35,298 bases of DNA from an uncultured cyanobacterium (GCA_936920195.1 CAKZHE010000116.1:1-35298), one strand, 5' to 3'. Positions 1 through 9,739 are shown, counted from the first letter of the stretch. Translations and numbers: made by a program. Notes: generated by a model from the sequence alone, not told the origin.

Positions 1-186
1 GAGGCTCTGCCTCGTATGAGCGCCAAGCGAGGCAGAGCCTCTGGATATCGGTTCCCAGGCAGAGCCTGGGAACCAGTTAGGGGATGCTAGATACAGTTAT
101 TGCATGAAAAATTTCCTGAAGAACTTGCAAAGTCAACAGCCTAGGCACAGCCTCTCGTAGGCATTCCTAGGCTCTGCCTAGGAATG
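1..186. repeat. cluster of three palindromic repeats with a GGCTCTGCCT core
   Basis: Three perfect inverted repeats lie side by side: 1-14 with 28-41, 50-60 with 64-74, and 162-172 with 176-186. All share a core reading AGGCTCTGCCT or its complement, so they look like members of one dispersed palindromic family rather than independent terminators. No coding frame was recognised before moeA. Such families are common between genes in filamentous cyanobacteria; their role is unknown. The last hairpin ends about 75 bases before the preferred moeA start. Confidence 0.75.
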
Positions 187-259
187 AGTGATTAATCATG
201 GTTGTTCGACCGGGCATGATATTAGAAAGAAATCCAAATTTATTTTTCCAGATCGCCCT

Positions 260-1519
260 ATGTTATCAGTCCAAGCAGCCGAAGAAATCATCTTAAATTC
301 AGTTCAACCCCTAGACAACCAAATAGATACTGAAATTGTCAATTTAACCTGGGCGGCTCGCCGCATCCTCGCCACTTCTGTCACTAGCGAATTAGATTTT
401 CCCCATTGGGATAATTCGGCAATGGATGGTTATGCCGTTCTCTATCAAGATGTCCAGAATTGCAGCAATGAACAACCCGCAATTTTATCCATTGTTACGG
501 AAATTCCGGCGGGGGGAATTCCCGAAATATCGCTACAACCAGGGCAAGCTGCCAGAATTCTCACTGGAGCGATGATGCCGGGGGGAGCAGATACGGTAAT
601 CATGCAAGAAAGAACTCGACGAGAAGGCGATCGCCTTTTCATTTTAGCGCCACCGGAAACACTTGGAGCCTTTGTCCGCCGCCGCGCTAGTTTTTATCAG
701 GCAGGCAATCCCCTCTTAGAGTCAGGAATCATTTTAAATGCTCCAGAAATTGCCATTTTAGCAGCCGCCCAACGTCCCCAATTAACTGTTTATCGCCGTC
801 CTCGCGTGGCAATTTTATCCACCGGAGATGAATTAGTGACTCCAGAGCAACCATTACAACCAGGACAAATAGTTGATTCCAATCAATATGCTTTAGCAGC
901 CTTAGTTGCCCAAACTGGAGCCATACCAGAAATGTTGGGGATTATTCCCGATCATCCTAGCAAAATTGAACAGGCGATCGCTCAAGCCGTTGCCAATGCC
1001 GATATGGTGCTATCTACTGGCGGGGTATCCGTAGGAGATTATGATTATGTCGCCGAAATTTTAGGGAAATTAGGTGCAGAAATCTCGATTACTTCCGTTG
1101 CCGTTAAACCGGGCAAACCCCTCACCGTTGCCAATTTTCCCAATCCTAAAACCGGGCGCTCCGTACTTTATTTTGGTTTACCGGGAAATCCCGTTTCCTC
1201 ATTAGTTAGTTTTTGGCGCTTTGTCCAACCCGCCTTAAAAAAGTTAGCTGGTTTAAAAACAGGTTGGCAACCGCAATTTGTCCAAGCCCAATCTGCCGTA
1301 ACTCTTCGTGGCAATGGTAATTTAGAAACCTATTTTTGGGGAAAATTGCAGTTAATTGATGGCACATATCAATTTCATCCCGCTGGTGGCAGTCACAGTT
1401 CTGGCAACTTAATTAACTTAGCTCAAACCAATGGTTTAGCGGTTATCCCAGTTGGGCAAACCACCATTCTTCCCGGCGAAATAGTCCAAATATTAGTGGG
1501 AATTGGAGAATATATTTAA
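260..1519 (+). CDS. moeA: molybdopterin molybdenumtransferase MoeA
   Basis: MoeA inserts molybdate into adenylylated molybdopterin in the last step of molybdenum cofactor synthesis, which nitrate reductase needs in cyanobacteria. About 419 residues from the ATG at 260. The family landmarks are visible: DNSAMDGYAV (about 51-60), TGAMMPGGADTV (about 102), STGDELV (about 187), GGVSVGDYDYV (about 254) and GLPGNPVS (about 306). The frame stays open upstream to a GTG at 188, but those 24 residues are unlike MoeA N-termini and overlap the palindromic repeat cluster, so I prefer 260, where the LSVQAAEEIIL helix begins. No other molybdenum genes are in the window. It is convergent with the cyclase gene and separated from it by two hairpins. 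Confidence 0.95.
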   Translation: MLSVQAAEEIILNSVQPLDNQIDTEIVNLTWAARRILATSVTSELDFPHWDNSAMDGYAVLYQDVQNCSNEQPAILSIVTEIPAGGIPEISLQPGQAARILTGAMMPGGADTVIMQERTRREGDRLFILAPPETLGAFVRRRASFYQAGNPLLESGIILNAPEIAILAAAQRPQLTVYRRPRVAILSTGDELVTPEQPLQPGQIVDSNQYALAALVAQTGAIPEMLGIIPDHPSKIEQAIAQAVANADMVLSTGGVSVGDYDYVAEILGKLGAEISITSVAVKPGKPLTVANFPNPKTGRSVLYFGLPGNPVSSLVSFWRFVQPALKKLAGLKTGWQPQFVQAQSAVTLRGNGNLETYFWGKLQLIDGTYQFHPAGGSHSSGNLINLAQTNGLAVIPVGQTTILPGEIVQILVGIGEYI

Positions 1520-1558
1520 TTATGATTATAATCGAATACACTTCAGTTAACTAAGTTT

Positions 1559-1605
1559 GTAGTTGGGCTTCAGCCCTTTCCGGATTAGGGCTGAAGCCCA
1601 ACTAC
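1559..1605. terminator. bidirectional terminator-like hairpin
   Basis: Perfect 19-base arms (1559-1577 and 1587-1605) separated by a 9-base loop, followed by a T-rich stretch. It lies between the convergent moeA and cyclase genes, which suits a bidirectional terminator. The arm core (GGGCTTCAGCCC) is also a typical cyanobacterial dispersed palindrome, so it may be a repeat doing double duty. Confidence 0.65.
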
Positions 1606-1651
1606 GAACTTTTGCGTTCTTTTATTTATGACCACCTACTTACTCAGTGCC

Positions 1652-1690
1652 GCTATATTTAGGGCGAATGGCATTCGCCCTAAATATAGC
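1652..1690. repeat. perfect 19-base palindrome near the cyclase 3' end
   Basis: Arms 1652-1670 and 1672-1690 are perfect complements around one central base. It lies just beyond the cyclase stop codon. It could act as the cyclase terminator, or be a dispersed palindromic repeat; the sequence alone does not decide. Confidence 0.6.
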
Positions 1691-1730
1691 AGCATATAGA
1701 TTGAAGATTTGCGTAAGTCCTGCCAACATT

Positions 1731-4067
1731 TTAGCGCCTGCCCACTAACCAATAAGTTAGCATTTCCCCTCGTCCCTTGACCTCAATCGTTCCCCTAGGT
1801 TCCAACAGATAACGATCTTTTAAGTGGGCATAGGTGGAACCTGTCACCTGAATACAATCAGGTTTACCATGAGATTCCATCCGAGAAGCCACATTCACCG
1901 CATCTCCCCAAAGATCGTAGATAAACTTCTTAATCCCAATTACTCCGGCAATTACTGGCCCAGTATTAATCCCAATCCGAATTTTCAACGCTTCGCCAAA
2001 ATCACAGTCTAATTTGCGGATATAATCCTGCATATCCAAAGCCATATCTGCGATCGCTGTGGCATGATCCGGACGAGAAATTGGTAATCCTCCCACCACC
2101 ATATAGGCATCGCCAATCGTTTTAATCTTTTCCAAACCATACTTCTCTGTCAACTCATCAAAAGCTGAAAAAATCTGGTTTAGTCCTGCCACCAATTGCA
2201 TCGGTTCCATTTGGGCAGATAAACTGGTAAAACCGACAATATCTGCAAACAGAATTGTCGTCTCATCAAAGTGTTCTGCTGGAGATTCATTGGATTCTTT
2301 CAAACGGTCGGCAATCTCAGCAGGTAACACATTTAATAATAGTTGTTCCGACCGTTCTTTTTCCTGACGCAATTGCGCCGTCCGCTGTTCCACCCGCTGT
2401 TCCAACTCCTCATTCACCAGACGGAGAGTTTCCTCTGCTTGCTTGCGTTTCGTGATATCCCGTACTATAAATAAAGCCGAGCGATCGCCTGCTGCCACCA
2501 CCCGCGATTCATAGGTTTGTAAAAACCCTTCTACGAGCAATTCATACTCCAAAGTTTGAGTTTCCTGAGTAGTCAGCGCTCGGTCAATTGCTTGCAAATA
2601 ATCCCGTACCAAACTCTCTGGTAATAGTTCCTGAATCCGCTTGCCAATCAAATCTTGGGGTTGATACCGATGAATAATGGTGATTTCCTTGGCTTCAATA
2701 CAATCTAAATAAAACCCATCTCGGTCAATTTCCAGCATCAAATCGGGAATCGCTTCCAACAAAGCCCGATTCCGCGCTTCACTTTCCCGCAAAGCCGCAA
2801 AAGAATCCTTTAATTGTCCCGTCATATTATTAAAAGATTCGCTCAAACTGGCAATTTCGGCAATCGGACTGGCATAAACCTGTTGAGTGAGATCTCCCTG
2901 AGCAATCTTTTTAGATGCCTTAGACAACTGTAATAAGGGTTTTGTAATCCAATTTGATGTCTGAATTCCCAGGGCGATCGCGATCCCCAAAGCTCCCACG
3001 CATAATAAAATCGTATTGCGAGTATTTTGGGTGATTTGCGCCATAAAATCGCTTTGGGGAACCACCACCACTGTCAACCAATCAATCCCTCGTCCATCCT
3101 GAATCGGCAACACTTGGGCGTAGTACCAGTCCCCATTAATCGGAAATTTCAGTTGCTGACTGCCATTAATCGCCTGCAAACTGCCAAATCTTTTCAGCAA
3201 ATATTCCGCTGTGGCTTTGACAATCGGACTATCGCTTTTATCCGCCTGAATCCGCTCAATTTCCCGTTGATCCCCCTCCCCCAACACCTGAAAGGGTTGG
3301 GGAATCGTGGAACTCGCCACCAAATTCCCCGACCGCTCCATAATAAAGCTTTGTCCATTCGGACTGATAAATAGGTGATTAATAAAATCAGTAATCCTAG
3401 TCAATCGAACATTGATACATAATACCCCCAACAATTTATTCTCAGCGTCAAAAACGGGATAAACTGGAGAGATCCCCAAAACGGTATTTTTGCTAGAAAA
3501 GAAAGGATAGATTTCGCTCCAAGTCGGTTTACCCGCTTGGACTGCCGCCTTGTACCAGGGACGAGTCCGAGGGTCATACTCCGCCGCCTTTAAAAGTTTT
3601 TGTCGTTCCCCTCGCTCATTCAACAGATAGGTTTCTCGGATAGGCGCGCGATCGCTAGTCCGAATTTTTAATTGTACTGTCCCATCATCCTGATAATCCA
3701 CCCCCACAAATTCCCCTTGCTCATTGCCATAGGAAAGATAACCCTCAAACTCCCCTTGATGAACCACTTGCCAAAAATAGCGCCGCCAGCCCTCAAAATC
3801 CTTCAGGTTTAAGTTCCCGCTGGTCACGCCCGCATTAAGCAGCCATAAAGTATTCTGAGATTTATTGAGATAACCGATCGCCTGTTGTTCAATTCTGGTG
3901 CTAATCTCCTGGTTCAACTGATTGGCGAGGTCATCCACCGCCAACTGTCCATTCCGAAAAGACAGATAACCCACCAATCCCACAGCGGCGACAATTTGCA
4001 GGACAAAGGGTAGCACCAGGGTTGTCCGGAGACGGAATTTGCGGACTGGGGCGTTAGCAACGCGCAT
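1731..4067 (-). CDS. membrane-bound Cache-HAMP-PAS class III adenylate/guanylate cyclase
   Basis: A 778-residue sensor that makes a cyclic nucleotide in the cytoplasm in response to an extracellular signal. Order: TM helix about 15-35; extracytoplasmic dCache-like sensor about 37-345; second TM about 352-373; HAMP about 373-425; PAS about 430-555; coiled coil about 560-600; catalytic domain about 601-775. In the cyclase domain the metal aspartates (609 in FADIVGFT, 653 in IGDAYM) and the transition-state Asn725 and Arg729 (NVASRM) are present. Substrate-selecting Lys647 and Asp718 match the adenylate cyclase pattern, so cAMP is the likely product; this is inferred from family rules. The gene stands alone, is convergent with moeA, and resembles cyanobacterial CyaA-type enzymes. 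Confidence 0.92.
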   Translation of the reverse strand: MRVANAPVRKFRLRTTLVLPFVLQIVAAVGLVGYLSFRNGQLAVDDLANQLNQEISTRIEQQAIGYLNKSQNTLWLLNAGVTSGNLNLKDFEGWRRYFWQVVHQGEFEGYLSYGNEQGEFVGVDYQDDGTVQLKIRTSDRAPIRETYLLNERGERQKLLKAAEYDPRTRPWYKAAVQAGKPTWSEIYPFFSSKNTVLGISPVYPVFDAENKLLGVLCINVRLTRITDFINHLFISPNGQSFIMERSGNLVASSTIPQPFQVLGEGDQREIERIQADKSDSPIVKATAEYLLKRFGSLQAINGSQQLKFPINGDWYYAQVLPIQDGRGIDWLTVVVVPQSDFMAQITQNTRNTILLCVGALGIAIALGIQTSNWITKPLLQLSKASKKIAQGDLTQQVYASPIAEIASLSESFNNMTGQLKDSFAALRESEARNRALLEAIPDLMLEIDRDGFYLDCIEAKEITIIHRYQPQDLIGKRIQELLPESLVRDYLQAIDRALTTQETQTLEYELLVEGFLQTYESRVVAAGDRSALFIVRDITKRKQAEETLRLVNEELEQRVEQRTAQLRQEKERSEQLLLNVLPAEIADRLKESNESPAEHFDETTILFADIVGFTSLSAQMEPMQLVAGLNQIFSAFDELTEKYGLEKIKTIGDAYMVVGGLPISRPDHATAIADMALDMQDYIRKLDCDFGEALKIRIGINTGPVIAGVIGIKKFIYDLWGDAVNVASRMESHGKPDCIQVTGSTYAHLKDRYLLEPRGTIEVKGRGEMLTYWLVGRR

Positions 4068-4192
4068 AGACTTTGGGTAATTTTATTGATTTGATCGTAA
4101 TTTTAAGATTCCAGGCGATCGCTTCCCAGCGGAACATTTTTGGGGAAACGGATACCCCATTGGCATCTTAACTCAGTAAATTTACTCGTTGC

Positions 4193-4304
4193 CCGCCAGG
4201 GACTGAAGTCCCTGTCTAATCAATCAAGTCCTCTAAAGAGGACTGAAAATTTGACGATTATTAGTCCTCTTCAGAGGACTTAAGCTTTGAGACAGGGACT
4301 TCAG
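4193..4304. repeat. nested inverted-repeat element (MITE-like)
   Basis: Perfect 25-base outer arms (4193-4217 and 4280-4304). Each arm contains its own palindrome (GGGACTGAAGTCCC). Two further hairpins with an AGTCCTCT core lie inside (about 4226-4244 and 4263-4281). The whole could fold into a four-hairpin cruciform. There is no coding capacity. It sits in the 646-base gap between the divergent cyclase and rpsL genes. Confidence 0.75.
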
Positions 4305-4412
4305 TCCCTGGCGGATTAATGGTCGGAGTTAAAGTCAATTAATCCTAAATTTTGAATTGATTTGACCGCAGATGCACGCAGATGGAATATCTACAATTAT
4401 CCCTATTAGTAG

Positions 4413-4438
4413 GGTGTGTTAGCGCAGCGTAACGCACC
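4413..4438. repeat. imperfect palindrome GGTGTGTT...AACGCACC
   Basis: Short imperfect inverted repeat with one mismatch in 8-base arms. The rest of the 4305-4630 stretch holds no gene. A TGCGTAAGTCCT motif near 4462 recurs near 1712 and 16845, suggesting small dispersed repeats. Confidence 0.45.
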
Positions 4439-4632
4439 ATAAGCGCTATATGCGGAGCAACTGCGTAAGTCCTATCAAAGTTTCTGCGATCGCTCGTTTG
4501 ACTTATTCATTCCAGCAACATTAGGCCGATTGTAACAGACACCCCATCCCCCCAGCGGGACACTTCGCCCAAACCACACTACTCAGTAAATTTACGCAAA
4601 AACCTACCAGTCAATCAATTTTAAATTTATAA

Positions 4633-4662
4633 TTGACAACCGTCCCTAAAACTTGATATATT
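4633..4662 (+). promoter_or_regulatory. sigma-70 type promoter for the str operon
   Basis: A consensus -35 TTGACA (4633-4638) and a near-consensus -10 TATATT (4657-4662) are 18 bases apart, about 50 bases before the rpsL start. This is the only strong match in the long gap upstream of the ribosomal cluster and points the right way. The transcription start would be near 4669. Inferred from sequence only. Confidence 0.6.
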
Positions 4663-4713
4663 TGGAATTTGTCACCAGTTGGAAAACCTAGGGAGCTGTA
4701 CGCTTTGTAACTC

Positions 4714-5085
4714 ATGCCCACTATCCAGCAGCTCATTCGTCAAGAACGCCAGCAAGCTAAACAGAAGACCAAATCACCCGCGCTGAAAAGTTGTCCTCAG
4801 CGCCGTGGCGTTTGCACAAGAGTATACACGACAACACCCAAAAAGCCGAACTCTGCCCTACGGAAAGTAGCGAGAGTCCGTCTGACCTCTGGATTTGAAG
4901 TTACCGCTTACATTCCAGGCATCGGTCACAATCTCCAAGAACACTCAGTTGTGATGATTCGGGGCGGTCGGGTAAAAGATTTGCCTGGAGTTCGCTATCA
5001 CATTATTCGGGGAACGCTAGACACAGCCGGAGTGAAAGATCGGCGGCAAGGTCGTTCCAAATACGGAACCAAGCGCCCTAAATAG
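4714..5085 (+). CDS. rpsL: 30S ribosomal protein S12
   Basis: Small-subunit protein at the decoding centre that takes part in proofreading of codon-anticodon pairing. 123 residues, the usual length. The highly conserved core is intact ([25 protein letters not shown], written here from its two halves [11 protein letters not shown] and [13 protein letters not shown], and [16 protein letters not shown]), including the lysines where streptomycin-resistance changes occur in other bacteria; nothing here suggests a resistance allele. First gene of the str cluster, followed by a 132-base spacer and rpsG. Confidence 0.98.
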   Translation: MPTIQQLIRQERQQAKQKTKSPALKSCPQRRGVCTRVYTTTPKKPNSALRKVARVRLTSGFEVTAYIPGIGHNLQEHSVVMIRGGRVKDLPGVRYHIIRGTLDTAGVKDRRQGRSKYGTKRPK

Positions 5086-5217
5086 GCGAAAGCATTATGG
5101 AAGCATGGGGAAAAGTGGTCAAAGCAGCCGAACTGTTTTTCGCTCTCCCTATCTTACCGGAGCGATCGCCTGCGAATTATTCCCACTATTTCACCCGTCT
5201 GTTTTTAAAGGCTTACT

Positions 5218-5688
5218 ATGTCTCGTCGCACTGTTGTTAAAAAACGTCCCATTCCGCCAGACTCGGTATACAACAGCCGCCTCCTCAGCATGATGACGCG
5301 GCGGATTATGCGGAGTGGCAAAAAATCAATTGCCGCTAGAATTATTTACGATGCCCTCAAAACCATTGAGGAACGGACAGGTAACGACCCCCTACCCACC
5401 TTTGAAAAGGCAGTGAGGAACGTTACCCCCCTGGTCGAAGTGAAAGCTCGCCGAGTTGGTGGGGCAACTTACCAAGTGCCAATGGAAGTCCGTTCCGAAC
5501 GGGGAATCGCTCTGGCATTGCGGTGGTTAATCCAATTTTCGCGTTCCAGACCAGGCCGGACAATGGCAGGGAAACTGGCCAACGAACTGATGGATGCCGC
5601 CAACGAAACTGGCAATGCCATTCGCAAGCGCGAAGAAACCCACCGAATGGCAGAAGCCAACAAAGCTTTTGCTCATTATCGGTATTAA
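5218..5688 (+). CDS. rpsG: 30S ribosomal protein S7
   Basis: Primary 16S rRNA-binding protein that organises the head of the small subunit and contacts E-site tRNA. 156 residues, the normal bacterial/plastid length. The N-terminus ([20 protein letters not shown]), the [12 protein letters not shown] segment and the [15 protein letters not shown] end are typical of cyanobacterial S7. The start at 5218 follows a weak AAAGG. Second gene of the cluster; the spacer from rpsL carries a HIP1 site and no separate gene. A 98-base spacer leads to fusA. Confidence 0.98.
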   Translation: MSRRTVVKKRPIPPDSVYNSRLLSMMTRRIMRSGKKSIAARIIYDALKTIEERTGNDPLPTFEKAVRNVTPLVEVKARRVGGATYQVPMEVRSERGIALALRWLIQFSRSRPGRTMAGKLANELMDAANETGNAIRKREETHRMAEANKAFAHYRY

Positions 5689-5786
5689 TTTTCAGCCTTG
5701 GCACAAACAACCAGTTTTAAATAAAGTATAGAATCTTAACAGAGAGTTAAGAATATTTTTCGGCTGCACATTTGAAGGAGGTAGCT

Positions 5787-7868
5787 GTGGCACGTAACGT
5801 CCCGCTGGAAAGAGTACGCAATATCGGGATTGCGGCCCACATTGATGCGGGCAAAACAACAACAACTGAACGAATCCTGTTTTATTCCGGTATTGTTCAT
5901 AAAATTGGTGAAGTCCACGAAGGCACAACCGTGACCGACTGGATGGATCAAGAGCGGGAGCGGGGAATTACCATCACTGCTGCGGCAATTAGTACCAGTT
6001 GGAAAGACCACCAAATTAACATCATTGATACGCCCGGTCACGTGGACTTCACCATCGAAGTCGAACGTTCCATGCGCGTCCTCGATGGCGTAATTGCGGT
6101 TTTTTGCTCTGTAGGCGGCGTACAACCCCAATCAGAGACAGTCTGGCGGCAGGCCGATCGTTACAAAGTGCCTCGGATTGCCTTCATCAACAAAATGGAC
6201 AGGACGGGAGCGAACTTCTATAAAGTTTTCGATCAGATCAAAGACCGTTTGAAAGCTCCTGCCGTCGCCATCCAATTACCCATTGGGGGCGAAAATGACT
6301 TTCCTGGAATCATCGACTTGGTGACGATGACTGCCAAGATCTCCAAAGACGACCAAGGGAAAGAAATTGCGGAAGAAGAGATTCCGACCGATCTCCAAGA
6401 AATTGCCGAAGAGTATCGTCTCAAGCTGATTGAAGCGATCGCCGATACCAGTGACGAGTTTACCGAAAAGTATCTCGAAGGCGAAGAATTCACCAACGAG
6501 GAAATTAGGCAGGGGCTGCGGATCGGCACGCTTAAAGGCAAAATTGTTCCAGTCATCTGCGGATCGGCCTTTAAAAACAAGGGAGTCCAAATGCTGTTAG
6601 ATGCAGTCATAGATTACCTCCCCGCCCCAATTGACGTAGCCGCCATCCAAGGAACCCTCCCGAATGGGGAACCTGTGGAACGGAAAGCCAGCGATGACGA
6701 ACCCATGTCAGCCCTAGCCTTTAAAATCATGGCTGACAAGTTTGTGGGACGCTTGACCTTCATCCGGGTCTATTCTGGGGTACTCAAAAAAGGCAGCTAC
6801 GTCCTCAACTCCACCAAACGCAAGAAAGAACGGGTTTCGCGCTTGATCGTACTCAAGGCAGACGAGCGGATTGACGTAGACGAACTGCGAGCGGGGGATT
6901 TAGGGGCGATTCCTGGTTTGGCAAATACCTTGACTGGGGATACCCTCTGCGATGAAAATGCTCCCGTAATTCTGGAGTCTTTGTTTGTCCCAGAACCTGT
7001 GATTTCAGTGGCGGTTGAACCCAAAACTAAACAGGACATGGAAAAACTCTCGAAGGCACTCAAGGCGCTTTCAGAAGAAGACCCCACTTTCCGCGTTCAC
7101 ATTGATGCGGAAACCAACCAAACCGTGATTGCCGGGATGGGAGAACTGCACCTAGAAATCCTGGTAGACCGGATGCAGCGGGAGTTCAAGGTAGAAGCCA
7201 ACGTGGGCGCACCCCAGGTAGCTTACCGAGAAACCATCCGCAAACCCACCAAAGGTGAAGGCAAATACATTCGCCAAAGTGGTGGTAAAGGCCAATACGG
7301 TCACGCCGTGATTGAAGTCACGCCAGGGGAACCTGCCAGCGGCTTTCAATTTGTCTCCAAGATTGTTGGGGGGACTGTTCCCAAAGAATACATTGGGCCA
7401 ATTGAACAAGGGATCAAGGAGACTTGCGAATCTGGGGTCTTGGCAGGTTATCCCCTGATTGACCTGACAGTGACGCTGGTAGATGGGTCTTTCCACGACG
7501 TGGACTCCTCCGAAATGGCCTTTAAGATCGCGGGATCGATGGCAATTAAGGATGCAGTCATGAGGGCTTCCCCCGTACTGCTAGAACCGATGATGCAAGT
7601 TGAGGTCGAAGCCCCAGAAAACTTCCTAGGGGATGTGATGGGCGACCTCAATTCTCGTCGGGGTCAAATCGAAGGGATGGATTCCGAACAGGGATTAGCC
7701 AAGGTAACTGCAAAAGTACCGCTGGCACAAATGTTTGGATATGCTACGGATATCCGCTCTAAAACCCAAGGTCGGGGCAGCTTCACGATGGAGTTTAGCC
7801 AATACGATGAAGTGCCTCGCAATGTGGCAGAAGCGATCATTGCCAAAAACAAAGGTAGCGACGAATAA
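5787..7868 (+). CDS. fusA: elongation factor G
   Basis: Translocase GTPase that moves tRNAs and mRNA through the ribosome after peptide-bond formation and helps recycle ribosomes. About 693 residues from GTG at 5787. GTP-binding motifs are clear: AHIDAGKT (17-24), DTPGHVD (81-87) and NKMD (135-138), followed by EF-G domains II to V ending in a typical FSQYDEVP. I chose the GTG because a strong Shine-Dalgarno AAGGAGGT (5775-5782) lies four bases before it and the protein then starts [21 protein letters not shown], as in cyanobacterial homologues (quoted segment shown in part: [11 protein letters not shown]). An upstream in-frame TTG at 5772 would place the ribosome site inside the gene. Followed by a repeat-filled 98-base spacer and tufA. 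Confidence 0.97.
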   Translation: MARNVPLERVRNIGIAAHIDAGKTTTTERILFYSGIVHKIGEVHEGTTVTDWMDQERERGITITAAAISTSWKDHQINIIDTPGHVDFTIEVERSMRVLDGVIAVFCSVGGVQPQSETVWRQADRYKVPRIAFINKMDRTGANFYKVFDQIKDRLKAPAVAIQLPIGGENDFPGIIDLVTMTAKISKDDQGKEIAEEEIPTDLQEIAEEYRLKLIEAIADTSDEFTEKYLEGEEFTNEEIRQGLRIGTLKGKIVPVICGSAFKNKGVQMLLDAVIDYLPAPIDVAAIQGTLPNGEPVERKASDDEPMSALAFKIMADKFVGRLTFIRVYSGVLKKGSYVLNSTKRKKERVSRLIVLKADERIDVDELRAGDLGAIPGLANTLTGDTLCDENAPVILESLFVPEPVISVAVEPKTKQDMEKLSKALKALSEEDPTFRVHIDAETNQTVIAGMGELHLEILVDRMQREFKVEANVGAPQVAYRETIRKPTKGEGKYIRQSGGKGQYGHAVIEVTPGEPASGFQFVSKIVGGTVPKEYIGPIEQGIKETCESGVLAGYPLIDLTVTLVDGSFHDVDSSEMAFKIAGSMAIKDAVMRASPVLLEPMMQVEVEAPENFLGDVMGDLNSRRGQIEGMDSEQGLAKVTAKVPLAQMFGYATDIRSKTQGRGSFTMEFSQYDEVPRNVAEAIIAKNKGSDE

Positions 7869-7888
7869 ATTGCTTGGAAGTCAGCGGT

Positions 7889-7950
7889 CAGTTGTCAGAA
7901 GTTTGCTGACAACTGAACAACTGAACAACTGAACAACTGAACAACTGACA
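7889..7950. repeat. hairpin plus 8-base tandem repeat in the fusA-tufA spacer
   Basis: A perfect 10-base stem (7889-7898 with 7906-7915, 7-base loop) runs straight into four copies of AACTGAAC and one shortened copy (7911-7950), ending about 16 bases before the tufA start. The repeat shares bases with the right arm of the stem, so alternative foldings are possible. It could affect fusA-tufA transcript processing or be a neutral expandable repeat. Confidence 0.8.
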
Positions 7951-7966
7951 AAGGACAAAATAATTC

Positions 7967-9304
7967 ATGGCACGCGCAAAGTTTGAACGGAATAAACCCC
8001 ACATCAATATCGGGACAATTGGTCACGTTGACCACGGCAAAACGACTTTAACGGCGGCAATCACGATGACTTTGGCAGCCCTAGGTCAAGCCAAGGCCAG
8101 AAAGTATGATGAAATTGATGCGGCTCCCGAAGAAAAAGCTCGCGGGATCACGATTAACACCGCTCACGTGGAATATCAAACCGAAGGTCGGCACTATGCC
8201 CACGTGGACTGTCCGGGACACGCAGACTATGTGAAAAACATGATCACTGGTGCTGCCCAAATGGACGGCGGGATTCTGGTGGTTTCGGCGGCAGATGGTC
8301 CGATGCCCCAAACTCGCGAACACATCCTATTGGCTAAACAGGTCGGGGTTCCCAGCCTGGTAGTCTTCTTGAACAAAGAAGATATGGTCGATGACGAAGA
8401 ACTACTAGAGTTGGTGGAATTGGAAGTTCGCGAACTGCTAAGTTCCTATGATTTCCCAGGGGATGATATTCCCATTATCAAAGGTTCGGCGCTGAAAGCG
8501 TTGGACAAGATGGTGGCTGACCCCAAAACTATCCGAGGTGGAGACCCTTGGGTAGACAAGATCTACGCCCTGATGGATGCGGTGGACTCCTACATTCCAA
8601 CTCCAGAACGGGATGTGGATAAGGCATTCCTGATGGCAGTGGAAGACGTATTTACCATCACTGGTCGGGGAACGGTGGCCACTGGTCGGATTGAGCGGGG
8701 TAAAGTCAAAATCGGCGACACCGTGGAAATTGTCGGTCTGAAGCCTACCCGTAGCACTACAGTGACGGGGATTGAAATGTTCCAAAAACTGCTAGACGAA
8801 GGTCTGGCTGGGGATAACGTCGGGGTGTTGCTCCGAGGGATTCAAAAGACTGATGTGGAAAGAGGGATGGTAATTGCCAAACCTGCTTCCATTACTCCTC
8901 ACACCAACTTTGAAGGGGAAGTGTATGTGTTGCTGGAAAAGGAAGGCGGACGGAAAACCCCATTCTTTTCTGGCTATCGTCCCCAATTCTACGTCCGGAC
9001 AACCGACGTGACTGGCACGATTGTTACTTTCACTTCTGATGAAGGTAAGGCGGTAGAAATGGTGATGCCGGGAGACCGGATTAAGGTGACGGTGGAGCTA
9101 ATTCACCCCATTGCCATTGAACAGGGGATGCGCTTCGCCATTCGCGAAGGTGGTCGGACTATCGGTGCTGGCGTGGTTTCTAAAATCCTGGCAGATAGTA
9201 AGCCAGCCGATAAGAAAGGTGATAAGAAAGGCGCTGGCGATAAGAAAGGCGCTGGTGAGAAGAAACCTGCGGCTGAGAAGAAACCTGCTAAGGGTAAGAA
9301 GTAG
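7967..9304 (+). CDS. tufA: elongation factor Tu with a lysine-rich C-terminal extension
   Basis: GTPase that delivers aminoacyl-tRNA to the ribosome. 445 residues against the usual 409 in cyanobacteria. GTP-binding motifs are intact: GHVDHGKT (19-26), DCPGH (81-85), NKED (136-139) and SAL (174-176). Domains 2 and 3 are normal through GAGVVSKIL at about residue 408. It then continues in frame for 37 residues (9191-9301) with 14 lysines and an imperfect repeat of DKKGAG or EKKPA. A frameshift is unlikely because the canonical domain is complete and the tail is a regular repeat at the DNA level too (copies of GATAAGAAAGGCGCTGG). The tail resembles lysine/alanine-rich histone H1-like tails; its role is unknown. 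fusA lies upstream and rpsJ downstream. Confidence 0.97.
   Translation: MARAKFERNKPHINIGTIGHVDHGKTTLTAAITMTLAALGQAKARKYDEIDAAPEEKARGITINTAHVEYQTEGRHYAHVDCPGHADYVKNMITGAAQMDGGILVVSAADGPMPQTREHILLAKQVGVPSLVVFLNKEDMVDDEELLELVELEVRELLSSYDFPGDDIPIIKGSALKALDKMVADPKTIRGGDPWVDKIYALMDAVDSYIPTPERDVDKAFLMAVEDVFTITGRGTVATGRIERGKVKIGDTVEIVGLKPTRSTTVTGIEMFQKLLDEGLAGDNVGVLLRGIQKTDVERGMVIAKPASITPHTNFEGEVYVLLEKEGGRKTPFFSGYRPQFYVRTTDVTGTIVTFTSDEGKAVEMVMPGDRIKVTVELIHPIAIEQGMRFAIREGGRTIGAGVVSKILADSKPADKKGDKKGAGDKKGAGEKKPAAEKKPAKGKK
9191..9301 (+). repeat. coding repeat of the EF-Tu lysine-rich tail
   Basis: Imperfect repeats built on GATAAGAAAGG(C/T) and GAGAAGAAACCTGC encode the 37-residue tail. The pattern suggests local duplication by slippage at the 3' end of tufA. 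Confidence 0.75.
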
Positions 9305-9415
9305 TTCCAGCAGCTAATGGAGGAGTAGAAAGGCGATCGCTTCCACTCTAGGAGGATTGACTTTTCTACTCTTCTTTGTCCAAAAAAATTTGTCCCCGAA
9401 CCTAGAAAATTGAAC

Positions 9416-9739
9416 ATGGCTACCATCCAGCAGCAAAAAATTCGCATCCGCCTGAAAGCATTTGACCGCCGCTTGCTCGATTCTTCCTGTGAGAAGATTG
9501 TTGATACCGCCAGCCGCACCAATGCTACCGCCATTGGCCCCATTCCTCTCCCCACCCGCCGGAAAATTTATTGTCTCCTGCGATCGCCCCACGTAGATAA
9601 AGATTCCCGGGAACACTTTGAAACCCGCACCCATCGCCGGATTATTGATATTTATCAACCTTCTTCCAAAACCATTGACGCGCTGATGAAATTAGATTTG
9701 CCAGCCGGGGTTGACATTGAAGTGAAGTTAGGTTCTTAA
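9416..9739 (+). CDS. rpsJ: 30S ribosomal protein S10
   Basis: Head-domain ribosomal protein, also NusE in transcription antitermination complexes. About 107 residues from ATG at 9416 ([19 protein letters not shown]), the usual cyanobacterial start; an in-frame TTG two codons upstream is not needed. Conserved GPIPLPTRR and the [12 protein letters not shown] region are present. Its place right after tufA is the standard cyanobacterial arrangement, where S10 ends the str cluster instead of starting the S10 operon. A hairpin follows immediately. Confidence 0.97.
   Translation: MATIQQQKIRIRLKAFDRRLLDSSCEKIVDTASRTNATAIGPIPLPTRRKIYCLLRSPHVDKDSREHFETRTHRRIIDIYQPSSKTIDALMKLDLPAGVDIEVKLGS

Noticed and set aside
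5105-5293. 62-codon open frame between rpsL and rpsG
   Set aside because: Overlaps the rpsG start, has no family resemblance and no ribosome site better than chance.
9191-9301. Explaining the EF-Tu tail as a frameshift past the true stop
   Set aside because: The canonical domain is in the same frame up to its normal end and the tail is a regular, charged repeat closed by a TAG; a frameshift would give irregular sequence.
9103-9555. 150-codon open frame antisense to the end of tufA and start of rpsJ
   Set aside because: Spans two well-supported genes on the other strand; Pro/Ala/Phe-rich part mirrors the lysine-rich tail.
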